A DNA stretch of 64,000 bases from Limonium bicolor (GCA_023374045.1 CM041777.1:111875588-111939587); one strand, 5' to 3'; positions 49,666 to 61,300 are shown, numbered from the stretch's first letter. A program made the numbers and translations. The notes: generated from the letters alone by a model not told the origin.

Positions 49666-50757
49666 GGAGGAGACGTCCTCCAACGTGCGGTGATAAAAGA
49701 ATTCACAAGTAACCCTTGAAGAAACAAGGAATGATTAGCACCTACATAATAAAGCCTCGGGATCTAATCTATATCCCCTGACTCGGTGCCAGAGAATAGA
49801 AGAAAACATGTGTAACAAACCAAGCAAATAAGAAAATTCACAAATGTGATCATTTAAGTAACAAGGAATGAATAGCACCTATATTATAAAGTCTCGGGAT
49901 CTAACCTACATCCCCCGGACTCGGTGCAAGAGAAGAAAGGAAAACATATGTAATGAGAACAAGATAAACAATACGCAATCTCTTGAATGATCCTATAGCG
50001 AGGATTGACGGTATAATGTACCTACGCACACGTCCTATAATTACTTGACTGGTTTGCTACACTAGCAGCTTATTATGCTGGACTGCGTGTTTGGCATTGT
50101 TATGCTACTGGCAAGTTGTGCTTGGTTGCTTATTGATATTGCTGTGCTACTTGCAAGATGTGCTTGGTTGCTTGCTGATATTGCTATGCTACCGATGAGT
50201 GTGTATGATATCATGATGTACTGATGTGTGCTTTACTGCTTTATCATAGCATGTAAAATGGACTTAATAATATTCGACCAATTAGTCGTGTGGCCCGGTA
50301 ACATGCGGGCTTCACACGTTCATACTCAGCGTAGTTTGCTGAGTCCTTTACACCCAATTTTTTCAGGTCTTGTGCCAGACGATACGGAGAGTAGGCAAGG
50401 GTGACTATCGTAGGGGTAGTCCACATGGCAAGACTTTAAGTCGTATGCTTTCTTATGTATGAGTTATGCTGTTTAAGTTGTTAACTAAACTGTAGATGCT
50501 CGGCACTTGAGTTGTACTTTATATTGTATTTGGATTTCGTTAAGTTGGACTTCCAGTCATACAGACCGTAACTTGGAGTTGGTAATGAGACTTGTCAACC
50601 ACGTGGTGGGGGTAGCACCCGAATGGAAGAGAACCGCTGTAAAGACCGAGCGTTGTCTTCTTTGCCCCTTTGAGTTCGAAAACCGCTGCGTAGAACTTCT
50701 CGTATTACCGTTAGGCCGTCGTATTATTGTTGGTCGTGATTGGGGTGTTACAGAAAG

Positions 50758-50770
50758 TGGTATCAGAGCG
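50758..50770 (+). other. Primer-binding site of K (initiator Met tRNA type)
   Basis: TGGTATCAGAGCG, five bases after the LTR. ATCAGAGCG (50762-50770) pairs with CGCTCTGAT (50777-50785) across the loop TAGTTG. Confidence 0.93.
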
Positions 50771-50891
50771 TAGTTGCGCTCTGATGACTGGAACAGAGGA
50801 GTACCGAGTATAGGAAAACCTAAATTTGAGAAACGGGGTTACGGGTTAGTTTGTGAGGCTCGTTAGTTAGGGTCCATCTCAATCCGTAGGA

Positions 50892-50947
50892 AAACGCTGG
50901 AGAGGTAGAAAGCCTCCTCACACTCGGGAAAACCCGATCTGGCGTTT
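50892..50947 (+). other. Predicted structured RNA segment in leader of K
   Basis: An outer stem AAACGCTGG with CTGGCGTTT (nine pairs, two G-U) encloses a GAGG/CCTC hairpin and the perfect TCGGG-AAAA-CCCGA hairpin (50924-50937). The equivalent in element E (1854-1907, minus) uses a different outer stem that also pairs. Candidate packaging or dimer signal. Confidence 0.6.
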
Positions 50948-51041
50948 ACACAATGGCATATAATCAAGCCGGTAAGGAAAACTAGGTACCCCTATCTTTT
51001 CATCGATGTTTCGGCTTAGTGTAGGGTACGGGGGCGTACCC

Positions 51042-51060
51042 CTCTTTTAAGGGGGGTAAG
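51042..51060 (+). other. Upstream copy of polypurine tract in K
   Basis: CTCTTTTAAGGGGGGTAAG, identical over 18-19 bases to the tract before the right LTR, 349 bp upstream of it. Confidence 0.75.
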
Positions 51061-51390
51061 CGCGTTTTGTTTTGTATGTGTGTTGATTTATTATGATGTA
51101 TTCCTACAACCACTCGTGGTTGGTTGGTAGGTTTGTGTGTTTGGATTGTGTATGGAAATGTACGTACGCTATGGATGAATGAATGTCGTGTGCCTTGGGT
51201 CGCACTTTAGCATGTTATACACATTGCTAGCTTCTTGGTCTACTATGAAAACTTGTGAGATGCCATTAATGTGGCATAGCGCTTATGAACACACCTGGGT
51301 AGTGAGAATTATGAAATGTGGGACTCGATCCCTAGGATTAACAAGGAGTGGAAAATATAAGTTAAGGAAGTAAGACTTCGGGACGAAGTC

Positions 51391-51409
51391 TCTTTTAAGG
51401 GGGGTAAGT
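51391..51409 (+). other. Polypurine tract of element K
   Basis: TCTTTTAAGGGGGGTAAGT just before the right LTR, with GACTTCGGGACGAAGTC (an inverted repeat) immediately upstream. Confidence 0.88.
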
Positions 51410-54400
51410 TGAAACACCCCTAAACAAATAAACACATAAAATCATAAACGAGTGAGGACTATCCGAGAATAACGTGTCACATAATTCGGGACACGTGATA
51501 ATGCATGAACAATTAAATTAAGTACGGACATATGTATGTCCGAGGACATGAGAACGTGACATATTCATACAGTCACGTACATATATATATACGTATATAA
51601 AAATACATATACGTAACGTTACAACATTACAACGTCGTATATAATAATTAATCATAATAACGTCGCATATTACACATAACTAAAACGCGACAAACTAAAA
51701 GGGGGGCGTATATATATATATATGTGTACGTATAAATAACTAATAACGTAACAAAATAAGGTAGTCGGGTATAAATTAATAACGCGACGGATTATATAGT
51801 CGCTACATACTTTACAAAAAAAGAGCAGAAAACCCAGCTGAGGTTCAACCCCGTACCTCTTGTATACACCTAGAATGCTTTAACCGATTGAGCTATGCTC
51901 ATTTCAATAGCTTATGCCACCGAATTGAAACTAGTAACTTATCAACCAAGCTAGCTAAAAAAAAAGAGAGAGAATCAGACACGCGCAGTACCGGTTCCCT
52001 CCTCCTTCTTCCTCGGTATTGCTCCTGTCCAACACAAACTATTCAACAGCATATGTATACTGTCCCCTGCATGCGGATCACCTTCTGTGCGGCACGGAAA
52101 TTCCCACTCCCACATACACCAGTTTCCTTTTCTCCATACCTCTCATGCAGAAAGCTTTTCCTTCCTCGCAAGTGTGTATTCTGCTTGATAACCCACAGCT
52201 CCTCCACCTCCTTCCCTATGCCCCACGGCAAGTGCAAGTTCAGACCCAGTTTGTTTCCCTCAAGTTTCCTTTCAGTCTTGACGCAAGACAAGGCCTTCGA
52301 TTTCCCTAATTCTCTGCCTGTTGCATGTTCCAACCAGAATGGTTCAAGTCCTAGAAACCTGAGGCAATACGATCAGAAGGTAAGCAACAGGTAATATCCT
52401 GCACACTCCTTCGATGCTCATGAACAGATAAGGCCATGTTCTTCCCCATGTTCTGTCTGCCCATCTGGTTCTGTTGTTACTGATCTTTCCTTGTTGTAAA
52501 TCCTGAACTGATCTTAGTTCTGGGAAAGAAACCTTCTGTTCTGATTCTGTTTCTTGTCCTGATGCCGAGACATTGCAGATTTACACACCCAAATCACTTA
52601 TTCCTCTCATGCATGAAGCCAGCATGCAACTGCACCTCTTAAGCGTGACCAAAACCACCTGAGTAGGCATCTTTCACTGAAACAAAACCAGGAGTGAGGC
52701 CAAAGTCCAAGCTTCTGAGAGCTTCACATTCCACCAGGAGCGGATCAGGAAGAACCAGCTTCAAAACAAGAAAAAAAAAGAAACTCAAGGTAGTAAGCTA
52801 CCCACCCGAACTGCTATTTATGTATACTCAGCTTCCAGAGATGATATTGGCTTGATTAACAAATTTAAAACACAACTAAAACTCTTAACTAAGTTGGAAG
52901 GCACTTTGGGAATGCTAAGAAACAGCTTAGTGCAGAAAGAGGGAAAACTTGACAGAGAGGTGAGCAGAAACTTGAGGTTCTGTTCTGTAACTTACATTCT
53001 GCAACATTTGTATTCTGCATATCCGTTTCAGAGAGGATGTAAAAGCTGCATTGGCTTGGTAATAAACCTAAAAGCTTGCCAACCCACTTATCAAATTGTT
53101 AACTGACCTGATAATATTAGGAACAGAGAAAAAAAAACGAGATCAGGAATGAAGAGAATAAGCAAACAGAAGAAGGAACAAAAAAAAACGTACCAGTTTC
53201 ATAGTGCAGTTCTACCAGTTTCTGAAATCTCGGTTCCTGCAAGTTGATCTCTGAGAGGGTTAAACAATGTTGTTGTGAATCTATGATGAAGCTAAAACCC
53301 TGATAAAAACATTTAGCTAACTGGGTAAGCCAGTTGAAGGAAAAAAAAAACGAAAGTCAGATTAGAGAATTAAGAGAAGGATAGAAGAGAAGTTACTGGT
53401 TTCTGTGTTGCAGTTTTATTTTCAGTTTCATCAGTTCTGTATAACTGTAATACAAGAGGATTAAGATGGCTGTATTGGCCTAAATAATGAAAGCAGAACT
53501 TAGCTAAAGTACCCAATTAGGTCCGTAAACATTCGAGAAGAGTAGGAGTTAATGGAATGCAAAGTGATGTATCAGTTTCTGCAACAGTGTTTTTCTTTCA
53601 TCCCAGTCAAAGGAGTTCAGTAGAGTCAGCAATATTGTTTTGGGATTGAATCTGTAGTGAGTGCTTAACTAAGGGGCTATATGATCTGGGGATAAATTAG
53701 AAGGTAGGTTGCAAAGTAGAAAGCCAACGACAGGAAAGAAATGCAACAGTCTAGGATTTTAGTTTTCAGCTTATGTTGCAGTTTCGGTATATTGGAATTT
53801 CAGTAGCTTAATAGTTTGTCTTGGGTCTGTCTCTAAGGAGAAAACCTGGGTTACACACTTAACTAACTAGGTAAGAAGGTTGGGGGAAAATTGAAGGTCA
53901 AACGTATGAATAAAGAAAAGAAAGGAAGGAAATAGGAAAGAAGATAGCAGAATTTAATGCTTCAGTTTTATGTTTTTTCTGGAGGTTGCCTTCTGTATAA
54001 CTATGTGACAGTGGACTGTTTGGGGTTGTTTTCGAGTTTAAACTTGTGGTATAATACTCAACTAGATAGGAAAGCACCTTGGGAGGAATTTGAAAGACAG
54101 AATTGATATTAAACAGAAAAGGGAGGAGAAAGAGCCTCAGTTTTTGATATGTTAATTTCCAGGTTTCTCCTGAAAGTCGAGCTTCTGTCTAACTGAAGCA
54201 CAAGGGTTATAAAGTACTGCATATGGCTGTTAACGAACTTAGAAAATCTAGCTAAGACCCTTGCTTAATTAGAAACACACCTGGTAGAGGTGGGAAGATC
54301 AGTCAACGCACTAAACCAGGAGTATGTAAGGAGAGTGCAGGATTAACTTCAGTTTCAGAAGTTTTTATGTTCGCTGTATGCTAACTTCTCAGGGAATATA

Positions 54401-57400
54401 ACCCTTGTTGCTGGAGTCTTTTCTGAAGTTGAAGCCATGTTGAGAGACGTAGCTAGATGGCTATGCAAGCTAAGGGAAACAGTTGACAGAGTGAAACGGG
54501 AGGTAGTAATCGGTCTCAGTTTTCAGTTGGTATTTCTGTTCTGTATAACGCAGAACAGAGAGTTTTGATGGGGTTGATTGAGAGTATTATGAGTCTAAAA
54601 GCCTGGCTAATTAACCTAACTAAGTGTGCCAACGTTTTTGAGGATATTGAGAGTCAAACTCAGGGGCAAAGAAAGGAGAAGGAATAAGGTATAGTAGGTT
54701 TCTATTTTCAGTTTTCAAAAAAAATACTGCTCCTGTGTACCTGGGCTCCCAAAGAATTAGGAGTGCTATGGCGGCATAGGTATGAACTCAGATCATTACT
54801 AAAGTGGTGGAGTAAGTTGGCAAAGTCATTTGGAGGAATTAGAAGTCAGTCCACCCACTAGAAACAAGAAATCAAAGGAGAAATTATCGGGTGCATACTT
54901 CAGTTTTTTTTAGTTCCTGTCACTTCTGTATCAAAACACTTCAGCAGCTGTAACAGATTGTTGGGATCTGTCTTTGAGTTTAAGACCTGGCTTTAACACT
55001 TAAACAACTGGGTAAGAGGAATTGGGTAGAATTGGGGACAGGTCGATGAACCAAAAGAAAATGTGAAGAAGAGAAATACAGATTGTGTTTCAGAATTTTG
55101 ATAAAGTGCTGTTTGTATGATTGAAGTACTGAGGGTGTAAGAGAGTTGTAATGGGTTGGAAATGGATTTAAAAACCTAGCTAACATGCGTGGGTAAAGGG
55201 GAATATACTTGGGGAAACCTAAGAACCGTTTGGTAACTTGAACAAAGGAGTAGAAAGAAGATAATGTGCAGTTGGTGTTTTCAATTTGGTATTGTTCCCT
55301 GTTCTGTCTAGTGGAGTTCAAGGTGACCAACAGTGTTATACCAGATTGTTTAGGAGTATAAAATTTTGTTAAAACACCTAACTACACTGCCACACATTTT
55401 GGGGGAATCAACAATAAGTGCTACCATTGGAAGTTAAGAATAAAGGGAGGTACTAATTGTGAGTGTGAGTTTTGTTCTTAAGTTCTATGTTAGTAGATTG
55501 TTGCATTACGTTAGTTATGATTACTGAAATGCCCTAGGGTGCCTAGTTATGAGGGAATACACTCTAGGCAAATCGAAATCAATTTTAGGTTAAGCTTGTC
55601 ACACGTTGGTGCTTAAAAATACTCTAGATAATAGCTAGAGGAATGACTTAGCTAACGTGTAAGTCGACAATGTAAATGTCCTAGGAGGGAGATAAAGCCT
55701 AAGGTAATACTTGTAAACTTCTAAGGGCTAGTATAAGTTGAACATTCAAAGGTTCACCCAGGGAACAACACCCGATAAAATAGGACAAACTAAGAAAAAT
55801 GTTACAATTCGTCACATGAAATCATAAAACTGACGAGTTATTTTAATTAACGTTAGGGACGGGACGAACGCCAACCGGGACCCGGTGTGCGAGATAACTC
55901 TCCCTTCTGAATAAGGTATGGACATGTGTGGTTCGTATGTTGCCGTGTTACACGGCTTGTTTGCTTTGTGTGCTGTGTGCTTTGTGTGACAATGACTCTA
56001 AGACTAAAAGCATGAAAATTGGATTGCTTCTTGTGGCTTGCTTTTATGCGTGTTATATATATCCTTGTGGCATTTTACTTGCGCGCACACAGTAGTTTAG
56101 TCCCTTTCTCGTTTATGGAACTTGAGACGAACTACTACGAACTATGAAAACAAAGAAAACTCAATAAGGGGAACTCCTCTCTAATCCATTGAGGACTACC
56201 ATGACACCCACTATGGTGTCTATTCATTAATCATAATGAAGAGCAAGTCTCCTTGGGTGAGACATGACGAACCACGTAGACAAAACAAAAGAACTATACA
56301 AAGAGACGAATCCTCTCTAACTTTAGAGGACCGCTAATGACACCCACTATGGTGTCGAGATTATAATGATAATGAAACGAGAAGTATCAACTGTGAAACA
56401 TGAGAATAACCCGGGAAGACAACAGCTCGGGCCGCGCGGTATGGATGATCGGGAGTTGGTATCTGCATCAGATCCTTCGACCGTCTATGATGGAATATAT
56501 TTTGGTGAAGCACATCCCGGAGTCCAGAGGTGACTTCCGCTTCCTTGACCCTGGGTGTCGGGAATGGGGGAGTGACAAGTTGGTGAAGCACATCCCGGAG
56601 TCCAGAGGTGACTTCCGCTTCCTTGACCCTGGGTGTCGGGAATGGGGGAGTGACAAATTGGTGAAGCTTATCCTGGAGTCTAGAGGTGACTTCCGCTTCC
56701 TTGACCCTGGGTGTCGAGAATGGGGGACTAGCTATGGAGGAGACGTCCTCCAACGTGCGGTGATAAAAGAATTCACAAGTAACCCTTGAAGAAACAAGGA
56801 ATGATTAGCACCTACATAATAAAGCCTCGGGATCTAATCTATATCCCCTGACTCGGTGCCAGAGAATAGAAGAAAACATGTGTAACGAAACCAAGCAAAT
56901 AAGAAAATTCACAAATGTGATCATTTAAGTAACAAGGAATGAATAGCACCTATATTATAAAGTCTCGGGATCTAACCTACATCCCCCGGACTCGGTGCAA
57001 GAGAAGAAAGGAAAACATATGTAATGAGAACAAGATAACAATACGCAATCTCTTGAATGATCCCATAGCGAGGATTGACGGTATAATGTACCTACGCACA
57101 CGTCCTATAATTACTTGACTGTTGTTGCTACACTAGCAGCTTATTATGCTGGACTGCGTGTTTGGCATTGTTATGCTACTGGCAAGTTGTGCTTGGTTGC
57201 ATATTGATATTGCTGTGCTACTTGCAAGATGTGCTTGGTTGCTTGCTGATATTGCTATGCTACCGATGAGTGTGTATGATATCATGATGTACTGATGTGT
57301 GCTTTACTGCTTTATCATAGCATGTAAAATGGACTTAATAATATTCGACCAATTAGTCGTGTGGCCCGGTAACATGCGGGCTTCACACGTTCATACTCAG

Positions 57401-57788
57401 CATAGTTTGCTGAGTCCTTTACACCCAATTTTTTTCAGGTCTTGTGCCAAACGATAACGGAGAGTAGGCAAGGGTGACTATCATAGGGGTAGTCCACATG
57501 GCAAGACTTTAAGTCGTATGCTTTCTTATGTATGAGTTATGCTGTTTAAGTTGTTAACTAAACTGTAGATGCTCGGCACTTGAGTTGTACTTTATATTGT
57601 ATTTGGATTTCGTTAAGTTGGACTTCCAGTCATACAGACCGTAACTTGGAGTTGGTAATGAGGACTGTCAACCACGTGGGTGGTTGGCGTCTGTAGCACC
57701 CGAATGGAGTTCGAAACCGCTGCGTAGACTTCTCGTATTACCGTTAGGCGCGTTGTATTATTGTTGGTCGTGATTCGGGGATGTTACA
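51410..57788 (+). repeat. Right LTR of element K, 6,379 bp
   Basis: Starts TGAAACACCCC, ends GGGGATGTTACA, followed by TSD ACATG. Repeats all features of the left LTR: tRNA-like unit (51834-51900), ~188-bp array (about 52,850-55,410), 78-bp minisatellite (56502-56735), hairpin and acceptor-like tract (about 57,400-57,440). Confidence 0.96.
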
Positions 57789-57866
57789 ACATGACTTCAT
57801 TGAAATCCCCAAAGACCAGCAATGGTTCAGAAGTTAGTCCTCGAAGATGAAGTAGAAGACTCCAGG
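57789..57866 (-). pseudogene. LINE fragment 1: endonuclease LVFGDFNE motif
   Basis: Minus-strand translation includes PLLVFGDFNEVM, the catalytic GDFNE block of the L1 apurinic endonuclease. Removing element K (TSD ACATG) joins it in frame with fragment 2. The 5' remainder of the LINE lies beyond an LTR start and the assembly gap and is not visible. Confidence 0.9.
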
Positions 57867-57890
57867 TGAAATACCCCAAATTATTAAAGC
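57867..57890 (+). mobile_element. LTR start, cut by gap
   Basis: TGAAATACCCCAAATTATTA, closest to the 5' end of LTR F (TGAAATACCCCAAACTTATTA). Inserted in the LINE; left flank CCAGG. Confidence 0.7.
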
Positions 57891-58390
57891 NNNNNNNNNN
57901 NNNNNNNNNNNNNNNNNNNNNNNNNNNNNNNNNNNNNNNNNNNNNNNNNNNNNNNNNNNNNNNNNNNNNNNNNNNNNNNNNNNNNNNNNNNNNNNNNNNN
58001 NNNNNNNNNNNNNNNNNNNNNNNNNNNNNNNNNNNNNNNNNNNNNNNNNNNNNNNNNNNNNNNNNNNNNNNNNNNNNNNNNNNNNNNNNNNNNNNNNNNN
58101 NNNNNNNNNNNNNNNNNNNNNNNNNNNNNNNNNNNNNNNNNNNNNNNNNNNNNNNNNNNNNNNNNNNNNNNNNNNNNNNNNNNNNNNNNNNNNNNNNNNN
58201 NNNNNNNNNNNNNNNNNNNNNNNNNNNNNNNNNNNNNNNNNNNNNNNNNNNNNNNNNNNNNNNNNNNNNNNNNNNNNNNNNNNNNNNNNNNNNNNNNNNN
58301 NNNNNNNNNNNNNNNNNNNNNNNNNNNNNNNNNNNNNNNNNNNNNNNNNNNNNNNNNNNNNNNNNNNNNNNNNNNNNNNNNNNNNNNNNN
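57891..58390. other. Assembly gap (500 N)
   Basis: Exactly 500 N. The LTR entering on the left is plus-oriented, while the LTR leaving on the right is the same family in minus orientation, so a large or mis-joined stretch may be hidden. Confidence 0.98.
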
Positions 58391-61300
58391 CAACATTTCC
58401 AATTACCCTGTTCCTGCTCTTCTGACGACAATGATCAACAACCTGAAATGGTGTAGTATCAGCGATAGACGCTGAGTATGCCGGGCCTGGACCCTAATGG
58501 TCACTTGTCATTTTAACCATCTTATTATTAGATTGGTTTCATGCTTTTCCTTTTTACAGTTATAATCAAAACTGAAGCATAAATGTATAATATACATAAT
58601 CAACCATCCAAATATCCATAAACATTAGTCATCCATCCAAACCAAACATTCATAGAATATTTCAAATAACATTTGTATATCGAACGTATCGAGCAATAAC
58701 AATTTAATGTACCATGTACATTCGCCGTAGCGTACAGTTTTCATATTTAATTTACCTTAGCCTTGTAGGCTCCATCCAACCATCAACACACAATAAACTA
58801 ACCACAAGTATAACCAATGAACAACAAAGCGAAACAACGAGAATAATAAACAAGTATTAAGTCTCGTCCATAGTATTGTTCGCCACTGTATAAGTCTCAA
58901 TTGTTTTAGTTGTTCAGTTATACCTAGTGACAATGTCTCGTTAAAACGACATGTCTCTAGTTACCCATATATTATGGCGGGTCACCCACGACAGTAGCCA
59001 CTCCAACGGTAGAGTCTCCGACCAACGAGCCATTCTAGCTCACGGGAAATTTTCTTGATACTTACGGACCCGTACGCGGACATCCTGGTATCGTTTTTTG
59101 TGATCACAGCGCGCACCAAGAGCCACATCCTCTTGGCTTTACTTCCATTCCATTAATTAATTAATTATACCATCGCATCGCATTACCAAATTTTCTAACA
59201 CAGCAGACTAAGGTCATTAGTCCAATCCGGAGTCTGTAAACTCGGGATCCAGTGTTAGATACGAGAGCGGCGTATAGAAAAGGCCAATGCTCCGTACAAA
59301 AGTCTTAGATAATATGTATATGTTATTATCATAGTGCTACAACGTTTTACTTACGTTCCTATATCTCATATAAGATAGCACCATAGCCGCTAGTTCGTTT
59401 TATATATATAGGTTTATATATACGAACCAATACTGTTAACTCAACAACAGTAAATAATAAGCAGCTATAATATACAATTCATGCATATTAATTAACACAT
59501 TCAGACAAACGATCTTATCACAGATCACACAGAAGTCTGAACTGAGGAAGCCCTCAGAGACAATCAGAGACACATAACAACATACAAGTTATATCAACCA
59601 AATCCGAGCCCAAGGAGCAGCCTTAGGACAACTCGGATCAAACCCCTTTACATACCGTTCACCCTGACTGTATTACGGTGGAGTATGAATCAGCAAGATC
59701 CTACGCTCCGTGTAGTCCGTTAGCTCGCCAAGCGTCCTTGTCAGAAGTATACTCTAAACGGTAATAAAACTATAAGTCAGTCTCCATGACTAACTACATC
59801 CGGTATTTCCGAATAATAAGTAACCCCGACAGTTCACCCCTGTTTTCTACAGTTGTTGTTACGGGTTTCTCTAAAACAGACGGCTTTGTTACGTAAAACT
59901 CATACGTCATACTTTTCAACTGTTAAGTTTAATTCGTCGTATTTCTTTTAAATCTTATCCACCATCTAGTTTAGGTATATAACCTATAGTTGCATGTATG
60001 CATGCATGATTATTTTATATTGTATTATTTTTTTCCATATCGTATTATTTTCCCACCATTCCTTATCATACCATGTATTATATAATTCATTATCTTTAGC
60101 AATTAGTATTTGCATCCCAAAAACTCATAACATATAGTTTGTAACTATTTTTTTTTAATAACCACCACCATTAAATCATAGGATTTCCAACCAAAATATA
60201 TATCCACCTTATATACATTACTCTTGTGTATGTATATATTTACCACGTAGGTAACTTCCATGAGTTTAATAAACTCTTATATTTTATGTTACTTTTTATC
60301 ATCTTTTATTAGATGATCATTCCCATTAGTTGTATCATATTGTACAACTTATATTAAGATGATTATCCTAACATAAGTAACATTTTATGTTGTATAATTA
60401 CAACTCCTAAGGTTTATTCAATAAATACCTTAGCTTATAAATCCCATTTTTTTATAGTTTGTCACATTATTTTATGTGAGTACCCTTCCTTATATTAATT
60501 CCATTAAACCACCTTAATACCATATAATTGTCATAACATTTATGACATTGTAGACCATAGTCTAAAATTCATTTTCCAACTCTTATTAATTCGGTATACC
60601 CTTGAATTTATTTAAATTCCCTTTTGCCCACATAACATCATGTAATGTGATACCAAAATACTAATACCATTTGATATGATATTTTTATTTCCTTTAACTT
60701 ATAACCTATAGTTTTTATAGAAAACTATTGTATATTGCCTCATAGGCATATACTAAACCTTACACTTTTCCTTAAACCATAATTTCCTTTATTTACAAAA
60801 TCACCCCTTTCTTTTTACCATGTTATATTTACCATTTAATATAACATTTCTAACTTACAAAAGAGTATAACCTATGGTTATTTTTTGTAAATTCCGAACA
60901 GCCCTTGTGCTATTCTATAGTTGCCATTTGGCCCTATTTATAACATATAGTTCACCATATCATTAAAACTATATTTTATACACATAACTTATTAAATTCT
61001 CTTAATAATTCTAAAAATCACCAAATTCCACCAAAGGGTTATAAATATCCTTATTAACCCATATACTTTCAATATTTACCATTCCACCATCTATTTTTCT
61101 CCAAAGTGTCATAATGACATTATAACTATATATTATACATATTTAGTTCATTTTAAATTCTAAAATCCACCAAATAAATTCCTAAAAATTCCTAATAGCC
61201 CATGGGTGTTTAAAATACCATTGTACACCCTTTATTTTTGGTAATAACATATTTACCACATATGTTATAAAAATATTACCTTAAGATACTTATCTTATTA

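Larger units (their letters stand above)
44332..50752 (+). repeat. Left LTR of element K, 6,421 bp
   Basis: Nearly identical to 51410-57788 apart from scattered single-base differences and indels in homopolymers. Near its 3' end (about 50,605-50,690) it differs from the right LTR by a longer stretch. Donor-like AAG|GTAAG at 45306/45307 and a CTCAGC...GCTGAG hairpin followed by TTTTTTCAG (50364-50366) parallel the other LTR families. The largest open frame (44821-45321) resembles no protein I know. Confidence 0.96.
50753..51409 (+). other. Internal domain of element K, 657 bp
   Basis: Contains, in order, the primer site, a structured segment, a short open frame (ATG 50953, ten codons) possibly marking an old gag start, two polypurine tracts and no recognisable domain. 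The longest open frame (51179-51373, 64 codons) resembles nothing known. Confidence 0.93.
44332..57788 (+). mobile_element. Giant-LTR, coding-less retroelement K, 13,457 bp
   Basis: Two long direct repeats start TGAAACACCCC; the left ends GGGGTGTTACA and the right GGGGATGTTACA. A 5-bp TSD ACATG (44327-44331, 57789-57793) and continuation of the LINE reading frame across the element prove insertion as a unit. The primer site is five bases after the left LTR and a polypurine tract five bases before the right LTR. The internal domain is 657 bp and codes for nothing recognisable; LTRs make up about 95%. The ends, initiator-Met primer and the GGGACGAAGTC...TTTTAAGGGGGG context suggest a non-autonomous derivative of a Ty3 chromovirus (Tekay/Del-like); this is inference. 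LARD elements also lack genes but have larger internal domains. Confidence 0.95.

Noticed and set aside
44332..57788. Large segmental tandem duplication of about 7 kb
   Set aside because: The two copies are separated by a primer site and a polypurine tract, start TG and end CA, and the pair is flanked by a 5-bp TSD inside a continuous LINE frame; they are LTRs.
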